DNA from: JBOHDX01 sp050700835
GTDB taxonomy: Bacteria > Actinomycetota > Actinomycetes > Propionibacteriales > Nocardioidaceae
Direction: 5' to 3'
Length of the DNA: 21,981 bases
Assembly: GCA_050700835.1 (NCBI GenBank)
Contig: JBOHDX010000025.1
Coordinates: 1 to 21,981, forward strand
Positions 1-7,299 of this stretch are shown here, in pieces. Within the stretch, counting starts at the first letter, position 1. The number at the start of each line of letters is the position of its first letter. A program made the position numbers and the translations under genes. The notes below the pieces were generated by a model. It searched no databases. It was not told where the DNA came from and was given only the letters and a program-made list of their open reading frames with translations.

Positions 1-1
1 C

Positions 2-628
2 AAGCCCCCGGTCGCCGACGACGACGAACCCGGCCTGGAGGGGCGTGACTACTACTCGCCGAACCGCTCGACGTACGCCAACGGGATGCACGCCGTGGTC
101 GTCGAGATCGACCCCGGCACCGCGGAGGTCAAGATCCTCCGCTACTGCGTCGTGCACGACTGCGGCCGGCTGATCAACCCCCGGATCGTCGAGGGCCAGA
201 TCCACGGCGGTGTTGCCCAGGGAGTCGGCGGCGCGTTGTACGAGCGCATGGTCTACGACGAGCACGGACAGCTGCTGAACGCCTCGTTCATGGACTTCCT
301 GATGCCGTACGTCACCGAAGTCCCCGAGCGGATCGAGATCGACCACCTCGAGACGCCGTCGCCGCTGAACCCGCTGGGCGTGAAGGGTGCCGGCGAGGCC
401 GGCGTGATCCCGTCCGCGGCCGTGTTCGCCGCCGCGATCGAGGATGCGGAGGGCTTCCCGATCAGGTCCATGCCGATCTCGCCGTCGGAGCTGTTCGAGC
501 TGAGACGCCTCCACGCGGCCACGACCCCGGTCGCAGGGACGGTCACCGAGCCGGTCGCTGGGCCGGTCACTGGGCCGGTCACTGGGCCGGTCACTGGGCA
601 GATCATCACGCAAGGAGCAACCCCATGA
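2..628 (+). CDS. Molybdenum hydroxylase large subunit (xanthine dehydrogenase/CoxL family), C-terminal part
   Basis: The reading frame enters from the left edge, so about 208 C-terminal residues are visible. The family binds molybdopterin cytosine dinucleotide and hydroxylates CO or N-heterocycles and aldehydes, usually with FAD and 2Fe-2S subunits that would lie upstream. Family signatures seen: a YYSPNRSTYANGMHAVVVE stretch, then HDCGRLINP followed by EGQIHGGVAQGVGGALYE, and near the end GVKGAGEAGVIPSA. The Glu of GEAG (codon 395-397) aligns with the catalytic base of the family. After the conserved end the protein carries a low-complexity tail with PVTG repeats, encoded by 12-bp tandem repeats at 551-598. 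The stop overlaps the next start as ATGA. The substrate cannot be read from this fragment; the neighbours point to an N-heterocycle rather than CO. Family certain, substrate open. Confidence 0.93.
   Translation, partial: KPPVADDDEPGLEGRDYYSPNRSTYANGMHAVVVEIDPGTAEVKILRYCVVHDCGRLINPRIVEGQIHGGVAQGVGGALYERMVYDEHGQLLNASFMDFLMPYVTEVPERIEIDHLETPSPLNPLGVKGAGEAGVIPSAAVFAAAIEDAEGFPIRSMPISPSELFELRRLHAATTPVAGTVTEPVAGPVTGPVTGPVTGQIITQGATP
551..598 (+). repeat. 12-bp tandem repeat, four copies, inside the Mo-hydroxylase tail
   Basis: Four back-to-back copies of CCGGTCACTGGG (the first has G for A at position 7) encode the repeating residues PV(A/T)G. The array is in frame, lies beyond the last conserved motif, and ends 26 bases before the CoxG start codon. 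It looks like recent slippage or duplication that extended the C-terminus. Confidence 0.9.
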
Positions 629-1254
629 AGGTCTCCGGACACGCCGTCCTGTCCGCCCCCGTCGAGCAGGTCTGGCAGGCGCTGCTCGACCCGGCGGTGC
701 TCGTGCGCACCATTCCGGGCTGCGAGCAGCTGGTGAGCACCGGAGAGAACCGCTACGCGGTGACCCTGTCCGCCGGGGTCGCGTCGATCAAGGGCACTTA
801 CACCGGCACCGTCGAGCTGGCCGACCTGCACGAGGCCACGTCGCTGCTGCTGAAGGCGGCCGGCGCCGGCGCGCCCGGCACGGTGGGCGCCGACGTGCGG
901 GTGACGTTCGCGGACACCGGCGAAGGCCGCACCACTCTGGGCTACGACGCCGATGCGGTGGTCGGGGGGATGATCGCCGGCGTCGGCCAACGGATGTTGA
1001 CCAGCGCGAGCAAGCGGATGGCGGGGGAGTTCTTCGCCGCCGTCGACCGCGTGCTGACCGGGACCGAGCTGGCGGTCGCCCCCGTGCACGGCGCACAGCC
1101 GTCCACCGCCACGGGTGACGGCCAGGTCTTCACGGCACCTGCCGCGGCCGGTCGTCCCGGCTCCCGCGACTTCGCCCAGGGCCTCGTCGTCGGCGGTTGC
1201 CTGGCCCTGGCCGGGGTGCTGCTCGGTGGACTCATCGGCCGGCGCAGGAGCTGA
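625..1254 (+). CDS. CoxG-like SRPBCC-fold protein (CO dehydrogenase subunit G family)
   Basis: A 209-residue protein. Residues 1-150 have the CoxG/SRPBCC pattern: MKVSGHAVLSAPVEQVWQAL at the N-terminus, then DPAVLVRTIPGCEQL, and a middle stretch with IKGTYTGTVELADL. Residues ~185-205 form one hydrophobic helix (GLVVGGCLALAGVLLGGLIG) ending in RRRS, a likely membrane anchor. CoxG proteins accompany molybdenum hydroxylases and are thought to attach them to the membrane and its quinone pool; they are found with N-heterocycle hydroxylases as well as CO dehydrogenase. The start ATG overlaps the stop of the upstream large subunit (ATGA) and has an AAGGAG ribosome site at 612-617, seven bases upstream. 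This supports co-expression with that enzyme. A Pro/Thr/Ala-rich linker joins the domain to the helix. Confidence 0.88.
   Translation: MKVSGHAVLSAPVEQVWQALLDPAVLVRTIPGCEQLVSTGENRYAVTLSAGVASIKGTYTGTVELADLHEATSLLLKAAGAGAPGTVGADVRVTFADTGEGRTTLGYDADAVVGGMIAGVGQRMLTSASKRMAGEFFAAVDRVLTGTELAVAPVHGAQPSTATGDGQVFTAPAAAGRPGSRDFAQGLVVGGCLALAGVLLGGLIGRRRS
1246..1250 (+). promoter_or_regulatory. Ribosome binding site that decides the nitrilase start
   Basis: AGGAG lies nine bases before the ATG at 1260. The longer frame that begins at 1197 would overlap the CoxG gene by 58 bases and lacks family similarity in its first 21 residues, so this site fixes the start. Confidence 0.6.
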
Positions 1255-1259
1255 TTGCG

Positions 1260-2183
1260 ATGCGTGAGTTCACCGCCGCGGCCGTCCAGGTGGCGCCCAG
1301 CTCCTCGCCCCTCTCGGCGCACACGATCGCGGACAACGCCGCACGAGCCGTCGACCAGGTCCGACGCTGTGTCGAGCGCACGGGTGCCGAGCTGGTGGTG
1401 CTGCCCGAGTCGGTGACGACCGGGTTCACACCCGGCATCGGCGCGACCGAGCTGTGGGACCTGGTGTCCGAGGTGCCGGGACCTGTCCTCGCTCCGTTCG
1501 TCGACGCGGCCCACGACCTCGCCGTCCACCTCGTGGTCGGCACGTACGAGCGCGGTCCACGCCGAGGCGTGGTCTTCAACGCTGCAACGGTTCTCGGCCC
1601 CGGCGGCAATCTGCTCGGAACGTACCGGAAGACCCACCCGTTCGGCTCGGAACGCTCCGACCGGGGTGGTTGGGTGACGCCCGGGGAGGACCCGCTCGTG
1701 GTGCAGACCGATCTGGGTCGGATCGGCGTGATCATCTGCTTCGACGGCGACTATCCCGAGCTCTCGCGGATCACCGCCGTACGCGGCGCCGAGGTGATCT
1801 GCCGTCCGTCGGCGCTGCTTCGCTCCGCCGACATCTGGGAGCTCACCAACCGGGCGCGGGCCTACGACAACCACGTGTTCGTGGTCGGGAGCAACGCGAC
1901 CGGTGTGGACCCCGGTGGCGTCGTCTACTTCGGCAACTCGATGATCGTGTCTCCGATCGCCGAGGTGCTGGCCCGCACGTCCTCGCACGAGAGCTGGTGC
2001 AGTGCCCGCCTCGACCCGCGCACGGGAATGGCGACACTCTCGCCCGGATCGTCGGTGCCGCAGTCGTTCGACCACCTTGCGGACCGCAATATGACGTTGA
2101 TTCGCAAGCACGCCGACGCGCTGCTCGGTGACGCTCACAGCTCGTTGCGGGTCGAGGCACCCGGGCAAGGGATCGTGTCCTGA
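1260..2183 (+). CDS. Nitrilase-superfamily carbon-nitrogen hydrolase
   Basis: A 307-residue cytoplasmic hydrolase of the CN-hydrolase family, the usual length for amidases and N-carbamoyl hydrolases of this class. The Glu-Lys-Cys triad is visible: E50 in VVLPES, K124 in YRKTHPF, C160 in IGVIICFDGDYPE. Members cleave amide, ureido or nitrile C-N bonds. In this operon, between a Mo-hydroxylase and a ring-opening amidohydrolase, a sensible job is hydrolysis of a ureido acid or amide made by ring opening, for example a ureidomalonase-like step; that is inference. The start at 1260 is chosen because MREFTAAAVQVAP is the typical beta-strand beginning and an AGGAG precedes it. The stop overlaps the next ATG by one base (TGATG), implying translational coupling to hyuA. 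Confidence 0.9.
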   Translation: MREFTAAAVQVAPSSSPLSAHTIADNAARAVDQVRRCVERTGAELVVLPESVTTGFTPGIGATELWDLVSEVPGPVLAPFVDAAHDLAVHLVVGTYERGPRRGVVFNAATVLGPGGNLLGTYRKTHPFGSERSDRGGWVTPGEDPLVVQTDLGRIGVIICFDGDYPELSRITAVRGAEVICRPSALLRSADIWELTNRARAYDNHVFVVGSNATGVDPGGVVYFGNSMIVSPIAEVLARTSSHESWCSARLDPRTGMATLSPGSSVPQSFDHLADRNMTLIRKHADALLGDAHSSLRVEAPGQGIVS

Positions 2184-4342
2184 TGCCGCCGCGCCACATC
2201 CGGGTCGGTGTCGACACCGGGGGGACGTTCACCGACGTGGTCGCCTTCGACGAGCGGAACGGTCGGCTCGTCAGCACCAAGACACCCTCCACTCCGCAGG
2301 ACCCGGCGCAGGGCTTCATGGCCGGCCTCGACAAGGTCTTGGCGCTGGCCGGTCTGGCCGAGCAGGGGGGGCGGGCCATCTCCGCAGTCAGCCACGGGAC
2401 GACGGTGGCGACGAACCAGCTGCTGGAGGGCAAGGTCGAGCGGCTCGGCTTCATCACCAACGAGGGCTACGAGTTCGTCCTGGAGATCGCCCGGCAGTCC
2501 GTGCCCGACGGCTACGGCAACTCCTACTTCTGGGTGAAGCCGGACCGGATCGTGCCGGCGGACCTGGTCAAGACGGTGCGTGGTCGGCTCGACCACACCG
2601 GTGCGGAGGTGCGGCCCTTCGACGACGAGGAGGCGCGCCGGGTGGCCCGATGGTTCCGGGACCGCGAGGTCATGACCCTCGGGGTCTGCTTCCTGCACTC
2701 CTACGCCAACCCTGCGCACGAGCTGGCGATGAGGGCGGTCCTGCGGGAGGAGCACCCCGACGCGATGGTCTCGGTCTCGTGCGAGGTGCTGCCCGAGTAC
2801 CGCGAGTACGAACGCGCGATGACGACGCTGGTCGACGCCGCGGTGAAGCCGAAGGTGTCGCGCTACGTCGACAACATCAAGACCAAGCTGGACGGCTACA
2901 CCGGCGTCGGCGAGGACCGGCCCGTCCCGTTCTACGTGATGAAGTCCAACGGCGGCGTGCGCAGCGCCGACGAGGTGGTGCACCAGCCGATCACGACCGT
3001 CCTGTCCGGGCCGGCCGCCGGAGCCCTCGGTGCGGCCATGATCGCCAAGGAGGCCGGCTTCGACCGGGTGCTCACCTGCGACGGTGGTGGCACCTCGACC
3101 GACGTGTCTGTCGTCGTGGATGGCGTGCCCACCCTCACCACCGAGGGCAGTGTCGGGGCGTACCCGAGCAAGATCCCGATGATCGACGTGGTCACCATCG
3201 GGGCCGGCGGCGGCTCGATCGCCTGGCTCTCCCCGGAAGGCACGCTCAAAGTGGGTCCGCACTCGGCCGGCGCCGATCCCGGTCCCCTCTGCTACGCCAA
3301 CGGCGGCACCGACGTGACGGTCACCGACGCGCACGTGGTGCTCGGACGGATCCCACCCCACCTGCTCGGTGGTGAGATCCCGCTCGACGTGGACGCCGCC
3401 CGGCGCGGTCTCGCGGACAGCGCCGCCAAGCTCGGCCTGGACGAGATCATCTGCGCGATGGGGATCCTGGAGATCTCCGCGTGGAACCAGGCCAACGCAC
3501 TGCGCCGCGTCACCGTCAAGCGTGGCTTGGACGTACGCGACTTCGTCCTCGTCACGTTCGGCGGCTCCGGATCGCTCCTGTTGTGCCGGTTGATGGACGT
3601 GCTGGGCCTGCCGACGGTCCTGGTGCCGCCCGATCCCGGGAACGTCTCCGCGTTCGGGTTGCTCACCGTGGACGTGAAGAACGACTACGTCCGGACCGCG
3701 GTGTCATTGCACGACAGGCTGGACCTCACGGCCACCACCGCGCTGTTCGAGGAGCTGACCGCGCAGGCGGCGGAGGCGTTGGACCGGGAGGGCTTCGCCC
3801 CCGCGGACCAGCTGTACGCCCGCACGGCCGACCTCCGCTACTTCGGGCAGGCGTTCGAGGTCCGGGTGCCGATGCCGGACGGCCCCGTCAACCCTGGGGT
3901 CGCCGATCGGGTGGCGGCGTCCTTCCACGACGAGCACCGGGCGTTGTACGGCTACGACTTCCGGTCCGATCCCCGTCAGCAGGTCGAGTGGGTCAACCTC
4001 CGGGTGTCCGGGACCGGCCCGATCCGCCGACCGCGGATCGCTCGGGTGGAGCGGCGGCTCGACCACCGGCCGCCTCGCCCGAGCGGGCACAGACCGGTGT
4101 GCTTCGACACCGAGACCGGCTATGCCGAGGCTCCGGTCTACTGGCGCCCCGATCTGCTTCCCGGGGACGAGGTCCTCGGGCCGGCTGTGATCGAGGAGTT
4201 CGGGTCCACTGTCCCGTTGCACAACGGGTTCGTCGCTCGTGTCGACCCCCACCTCAACCTCGTCGTCACCCGCGCCCCCGCTGAGCCAAAGGCTCAGCGA
4301 AAGGCTCAGCGAACGGCTCAGCGGGGAGGGGGGCGGCAGTGA
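2183..4342 (+). CDS. hyuA: Hydantoinase/oxoprolinase family subunit A (HyuA)
   Basis: A 719-residue protein of the ATP-dependent hydantoinase A / 5-oxoprolinase / acetone carboxylase beta family. Two ASKHA phosphate loops are visible: DTGGTFTD at residues 11-18 and CDGGGTSTDVSVV from residue 299. Other conserved stretches are AVSHGTTVATNQLLEGK, the LPEYREYERAMTT segment, and FGGSGSLLLCRLMDVLG. The enzyme works with subunit B, encoded next, to open lactam or hydantoin rings or to carboxylate substrates at the cost of ATP. The last ~35 residues after the conserved end (NLVVTRAP) are a charged tail with AQRK/AQRT repeats made by a 12-bp duplication. Its start shares one base with the upstream stop, and its stop overlaps the GTG of hyuB. 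The exact substrate is not readable. Confidence 0.93.
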   Translation: MPPRHIRVGVDTGGTFTDVVAFDERNGRLVSTKTPSTPQDPAQGFMAGLDKVLALAGLAEQGGRAISAVSHGTTVATNQLLEGKVERLGFITNEGYEFVLEIARQSVPDGYGNSYFWVKPDRIVPADLVKTVRGRLDHTGAEVRPFDDEEARRVARWFRDREVMTLGVCFLHSYANPAHELAMRAVLREEHPDAMVSVSCEVLPEYREYERAMTTLVDAAVKPKVSRYVDNIKTKLDGYTGVGEDRPVPFYVMKSNGGVRSADEVVHQPITTVLSGPAAGALGAAMIAKEAGFDRVLTCDGGGTSTDVSVVVDGVPTLTTEGSVGAYPSKIPMIDVVTIGAGGGSIAWLSPEGTLKVGPHSAGADPGPLCYANGGTDVTVTDAHVVLGRIPPHLLGGEIPLDVDAARRGLADSAAKLGLDEIICAMGILEISAWNQANALRRVTVKRGLDVRDFVLVTFGGSGSLLLCRLMDVLGLPTVLVPPDPGNVSAFGLLTVDVKNDYVRTAVSLHDRLDLTATTALFEELTAQAAEALDREGFAPADQLYARTADLRYFGQAFEVRVPMPDGPVNPGVADRVAASFHDEHRALYGYDFRSDPRQQVEWVNLRVSGTGPIRRPRIARVERRLDHRPPRPSGHRPVCFDTETGYAEAPVYWRPDLLPGDEVLGPAVIEEFGSTVPLHNGFVARVDPHLNLVVTRAPAEPKAQRKAQRTAQRGGGRQ
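4281..4323 (+). repeat. 12-bp tandem repeat and hairpin in the hyuA tail
   Basis: Three in-frame copies of AAAGGCTCAGCG (third copy AACGGCTCAGCG) run from 4288 to 4323 and encode KAQRKAQRTAQR. The preceding CTGAGCC (4281-4287) can pair with GGCTCAG of the first copy over a 3-base loop, or with either later copy. The repeats end 15 bases before the hyuB GTG, so alternative pairings could affect access to that start. Confidence 0.85.
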
Positions 4343-6291
4343 GGGAGTCGCGGACGGCGCCGACGCAGTTCCCGTTCGGCTTCCTCACCGAGCACCGCGG
4401 GCACGACGCCGACCCGGTGCTGACCGAGATCGTCCAAGGCACCCTGGCGTCCGTCGAGGCCGAGGTCGAGACCGCGATCGCCCGCACGTCGCGGTCGCCG
4501 ATGATCCGTGACGCGCACGACTTCCGGGCCGGCATCCACGACCGCCTGCTGCGCAAGCTGACCGGCCGGTCCTACAGCGCGCTCGTACACCCGGTGGCCC
4601 GTGACTTCCCGCTGGACACGATGTGTCCGGGCGACGTGTTCTTCCACAACGACGTGTACGGCTCCGAAGGGGGCATCGGCCACCTCCCCGACCTGTGCGT
4701 GACCGTGCCGGTCTTCGGGCCGGGCGAGGCAGGCGACCCACACGAGGCGGAGACGGGCGAGCGTCGGGTGGTCGCGTTCGTGCAGGCGTTCGGTCACCAC
4801 GACGACATCGGGGGAGCGGTCCCGGGCTCGATGCCGAGCCACGCGACCTCGGTGTTCGAGGAAGGCTTGATGGTGCCCCCGATCCGGTTGTGGGACGCCG
4901 GGCGACCCAACCAGTCGGCGCTGGCGATCATGACCCGCAACTCGCGGATGCCGGAGTCGCTGGCCGCGGACCTCGACGCGGAGTGCTCAGCCTGCCTGAT
5001 GGGCGCGCGCCGGCTCGGTGACCTGTTCTCGCGGTACGGCGTGGCTACCGTCGAGTCGTGCTTCGACGCCATCATCGACCGGACCACCCAGACGTACCGC
5101 CGGGAGATCTTGACGAAGGTGCCGGTCGGGCAGTGGGTGTGGGAGGACTACGCCGAGCACGACGGCGTCGACGAGCCGCAGCTGCATCGGCAGCGGATCA
5201 CGTTGACCCGGACGGGTCCGGACGACCTGGACGGCGAGCGGCTCGTGTTGGACTTTGACGGTACGTCCCCGCAGGCCAAGGGACCGATCAACCACTGCGG
5301 TGACTACTCCGACGGGGTGTTCCTGAAGAAGTGGCTGGCGCCGATCCTGCGCAACCTCGCGGACACTCCGCAGCGAATGGCGGAGCTCGACGTCAACGAG
5401 GGAGTGGTGCCACTCATCGAGATGCGCTTCCCTCCGCCCGGCACGTTGCTGACACCGGTCTTCCCGGCGCCGACCAACGCGCGAACGTTCGTCATCCTGA
5501 GGCTGCTCGGCGTCCTCGCCGGAGTCGTCGCCAAGGCCGTGGACGGGCGGATGCCAGCCGACCAGGAGACGATCCGCTACACCGGCGTCTACGGCGAGGA
5601 CGACCAGGGTCGGCCGTACCTCATGCGTGAGGTGCTCGGCGGCGGGTCGGGCGGCCGCTTCTACGCCGACGGCGAGGACACGATCCATGTGGTCCCGGAC
5701 TCGCGGAACCTTCCGACGGAGTTCACCGAGTCGAGATTCCCCTTCCTGGTGGAGCGTCTGGGACTCGCGATCGACTCCGGCGGACCCGGGATGTTCCGAG
5801 GCGGACTGGGGTACGACAAGCAGATCCGGATGCTGAAGGACGCACACTTCATGTCGATCGCGGACCGTTCCATCCTCTCCTGCTGGGGGGTCAACGGCGG
5901 CAGGGCCGGCCAACCGTTTCGGGTGACCGTCAACCCGGGCGGTCCGGACGAACGCGACGTGGACGCGCTGGCCGACGCCGAACCGGTTCGCGCCGGTGAC
6001 CTGATCCGGATCCGGACCACGGGTGGCGGCGGCTGGGGCGACCCGCTGGCACGCGATACGTCCCTGGTCCTGCGCGACGCCGCGTGGGGCAAGGTGTCGG
6101 TCGAGGGGGCCCGGCGGGACTACGGCGTCGTCGTTCGAGACTCCGCCGTCGACGGCCCGTCCACCCTGGCACTGCGGGACGAGCGGCGGGCGGCGCGTGG
6201 CGCGGACGAGCCGAGCTTCGACCGTGGCCCCGGCTACGCCCGGCTCTCCGGCGGCCGGCCGGCCGCGGACGTGGACTGGATGCAGCGATGA
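4339..6291 (+). CDS. hyuB: Hydantoinase/oxoprolinase family subunit B (HyuB)
   Basis: A 650-residue partner of the upstream subunit A. Typical HyuB motifs: DPVLTEIVQGTLASVEAEVETAIARTSRSP near the start, the metal-site region FHNDVYGSEGGIGHLPDL (H103, N104, D105) and GHHDDIGG (H153, H154, D155, D156), then GPINHCGDYSDGVF and a Gly-rich end with GPGMFRGGLGYDKQI and TTGGGGWGDPL. A and B form a heteromeric, ATP-dependent enzyme; without subunit A, B is not expected to act. The GTG start overlaps the hyuA stop (GTGA) behind a G-rich GGGAGGGGGG stretch. The last ~70 residues after the glycine motif are variable but ordinary for the family. The stop overlaps the carbamate kinase start as ATGA. Confidence 0.93.
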   Translation: MRESRTAPTQFPFGFLTEHRGHDADPVLTEIVQGTLASVEAEVETAIARTSRSPMIRDAHDFRAGIHDRLLRKLTGRSYSALVHPVARDFPLDTMCPGDVFFHNDVYGSEGGIGHLPDLCVTVPVFGPGEAGDPHEAETGERRVVAFVQAFGHHDDIGGAVPGSMPSHATSVFEEGLMVPPIRLWDAGRPNQSALAIMTRNSRMPESLAADLDAECSACLMGARRLGDLFSRYGVATVESCFDAIIDRTTQTYRREILTKVPVGQWVWEDYAEHDGVDEPQLHRQRITLTRTGPDDLDGERLVLDFDGTSPQAKGPINHCGDYSDGVFLKKWLAPILRNLADTPQRMAELDVNEGVVPLIEMRFPPPGTLLTPVFPAPTNARTFVILRLLGVLAGVVAKAVDGRMPADQETIRYTGVYGEDDQGRPYLMREVLGGGSGGRFYADGEDTIHVVPDSRNLPTEFTESRFPFLVERLGLAIDSGGPGMFRGGLGYDKQIRMLKDAHFMSIADRSILSCWGVNGGRAGQPFRVTVNPGGPDERDVDALADAEPVRAGDLIRIRTTGGGGWGDPLARDTSLVLRDAAWGKVSVEGARRDYGVVVRDSAVDGPSTLALRDERRAARGADEPSFDRGPGYARLSGGRPAADVDWMQR

Positions 6292-7229
6292 GGCTGCTGA
6301 TCGCGCTCGGGGGCAACGCCATGACGTCCGCCGACGGGCAGGCGCGCCCCGAGGACCAGCAGGCGGCGGTCGGTTGGGCCATGCAGGCCGTGGCCGACCT
6401 CGTCGTGGCCGGGCACGAGATCGTCCTGACCCACGGCAACGGTCCGCAGGTGGGCAACCTCCTGCTCAAGAACGAGATGGCGGCCGCGGTCGTACCCCCT
6501 GTGCCGCTGGACTGGTGCGGTGCGCAGACGCAGGCCACGATCGGGATGCTGATGCTCGACGCCCTGGACAAGGCGCTGGCCCGGCGCTCCAGTCCGGTCC
6601 GGTCGGCTGCGTTGGTCTCGCGCACCCTCGCCGACCGGGACGACCCGGCGTTCGCCGCGCCCACCAAGCCGATCGGCCGGTACGTCAGCGCCGACGAGGC
6701 ACGGCCGATGATCGAGCACGGTCAGCACTGGGTGGACCTGGGCATCCGCGGATGGCGGCGGGTCGTCGCATCGCCGGAGCCCGAGGAGTGCCTGGACGTG
6801 GGCGCGGCCGTGACCTTGTTGGACGCAGGCTACGTCGTCGTCTGCTCCGGCGGAGGCGGCATCCCGACCGTCAGCGACGGCGAGCAGGGCTACGCCGGCG
6901 TCGAGGCCGTCATCGACAAGGACCTGACCGCGGCGCTGCTCGGCACCCAGCTGCAGGTGGACCGGCTGATCATCGCGACCGATGTCGAAGCGGCAGTCGT
7001 CGGGTTCGGCACCCCGGACGCCCGGCCGCTCGGCGAGGTGACGGTCTCCGAGCTTCGCGCCTTCGCGGCCGACGGGCACTTCGCGGCCGGCTCGATGGGC
7101 CCGAAGGTGGAGGCGGTGTGCCGCTTCGTGGAGCGAACCGGTCGGATCGGCGTGATCACCGCCCTGCCGCACATCGAAGCCGCGGTCGCCGGCGCGATCG
7201 GCACCCGGGTCGTACCCGCCTCGCCATGA
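6288..7229 (+). CDS. arcC: Carbamate kinase
   Basis: A 313-residue amino-acid-kinase-fold protein with carbamate kinase signatures: LLIALGGNAM at the N-terminus, THGNGPQVGNLLLKNEM, the VVCSGGGGIPTV loop, VIDKDLTAALLG, LIIATDV and GSMGPKVEAVCRFVE near the end. The enzyme transfers phosphate between carbamoyl phosphate and ADP, giving ATP plus carbamate, which decays to ammonia and CO2. The start at 6288 is chosen because it gives the canonical LIALGGNA end and overlaps the hyuB stop by ATGA; a longer frame from 6084 lies inside hyuB and has no family similarity. No carbamoyltransferase that would supply carbamoyl phosphate is in view, so the source may be upstream or another operon enzyme. The catalytic assignment is firm, the pathway role is inferred. 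Confidence 0.9.
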   Translation: MRLLIALGGNAMTSADGQARPEDQQAAVGWAMQAVADLVVAGHEIVLTHGNGPQVGNLLLKNEMAAAVVPPVPLDWCGAQTQATIGMLMLDALDKALARRSSPVRSAALVSRTLADRDDPAFAAPTKPIGRYVSADEARPMIEHGQHWVDLGIRGWRRVVASPEPEECLDVGAAVTLLDAGYVVVCSGGGGIPTVSDGEQGYAGVEAVIDKDLTAALLGTQLQVDRLIIATDVEAAVVGFGTPDARPLGEVTVSELRAFAADGHFAAGSMGPKVEAVCRFVERTGRIGVITALPHIEAAVAGAIGTRVVPASP

Positions 7230-7285
7230 CCACCCCGGCAGCTCGACGAACGCGAACGACGGACCCGACCCCCGACCACGCCTGA
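7226..7285 (+). CDS. Possible 19-residue coupling peptide
   Basis: An ATG at 7226 overlaps the carbamate kinase stop (ATGA) and opens a 19-codon frame, MTTPAARRTRTTDPTPDHA, that ends at 7285, two bases before the ribosome site of the next gene. It resembles no family I know. It may keep ribosomes on the message across an otherwise untranslated gap of 70 bases, or it may be chance. Confidence 0.2.
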   Translation: MTTPAARRTRTTDPTPDHA

Positions 7286-7299
7286 CCGGAAGGACCCAC

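Noticed and set aside
1..628. CO dehydrogenase large subunit (CoxL proper)
   Set aside because: The active-site Cys loop that would identify CoxL lies outside the window, and the operon partners point to an N-heterocycle. The call is kept at family level.
942..3361. Long - strand open frames (408 codons each at 942-2168 and 2135-3361)
   Set aside because: They lie wholly opposite the nitrilase and hyuA genes, show Arg/His/Asp-rich composition without any family motif, and are the usual antisense shadows of GC-rich codon bias.
6084..6287. 68-residue N-terminal extension of carbamate kinase
   Set aside because: It lies inside hyuB in another frame, is Arg/Gly-rich, and the canonical kinase N-terminus begins at 6288 with an ATGA overlap.
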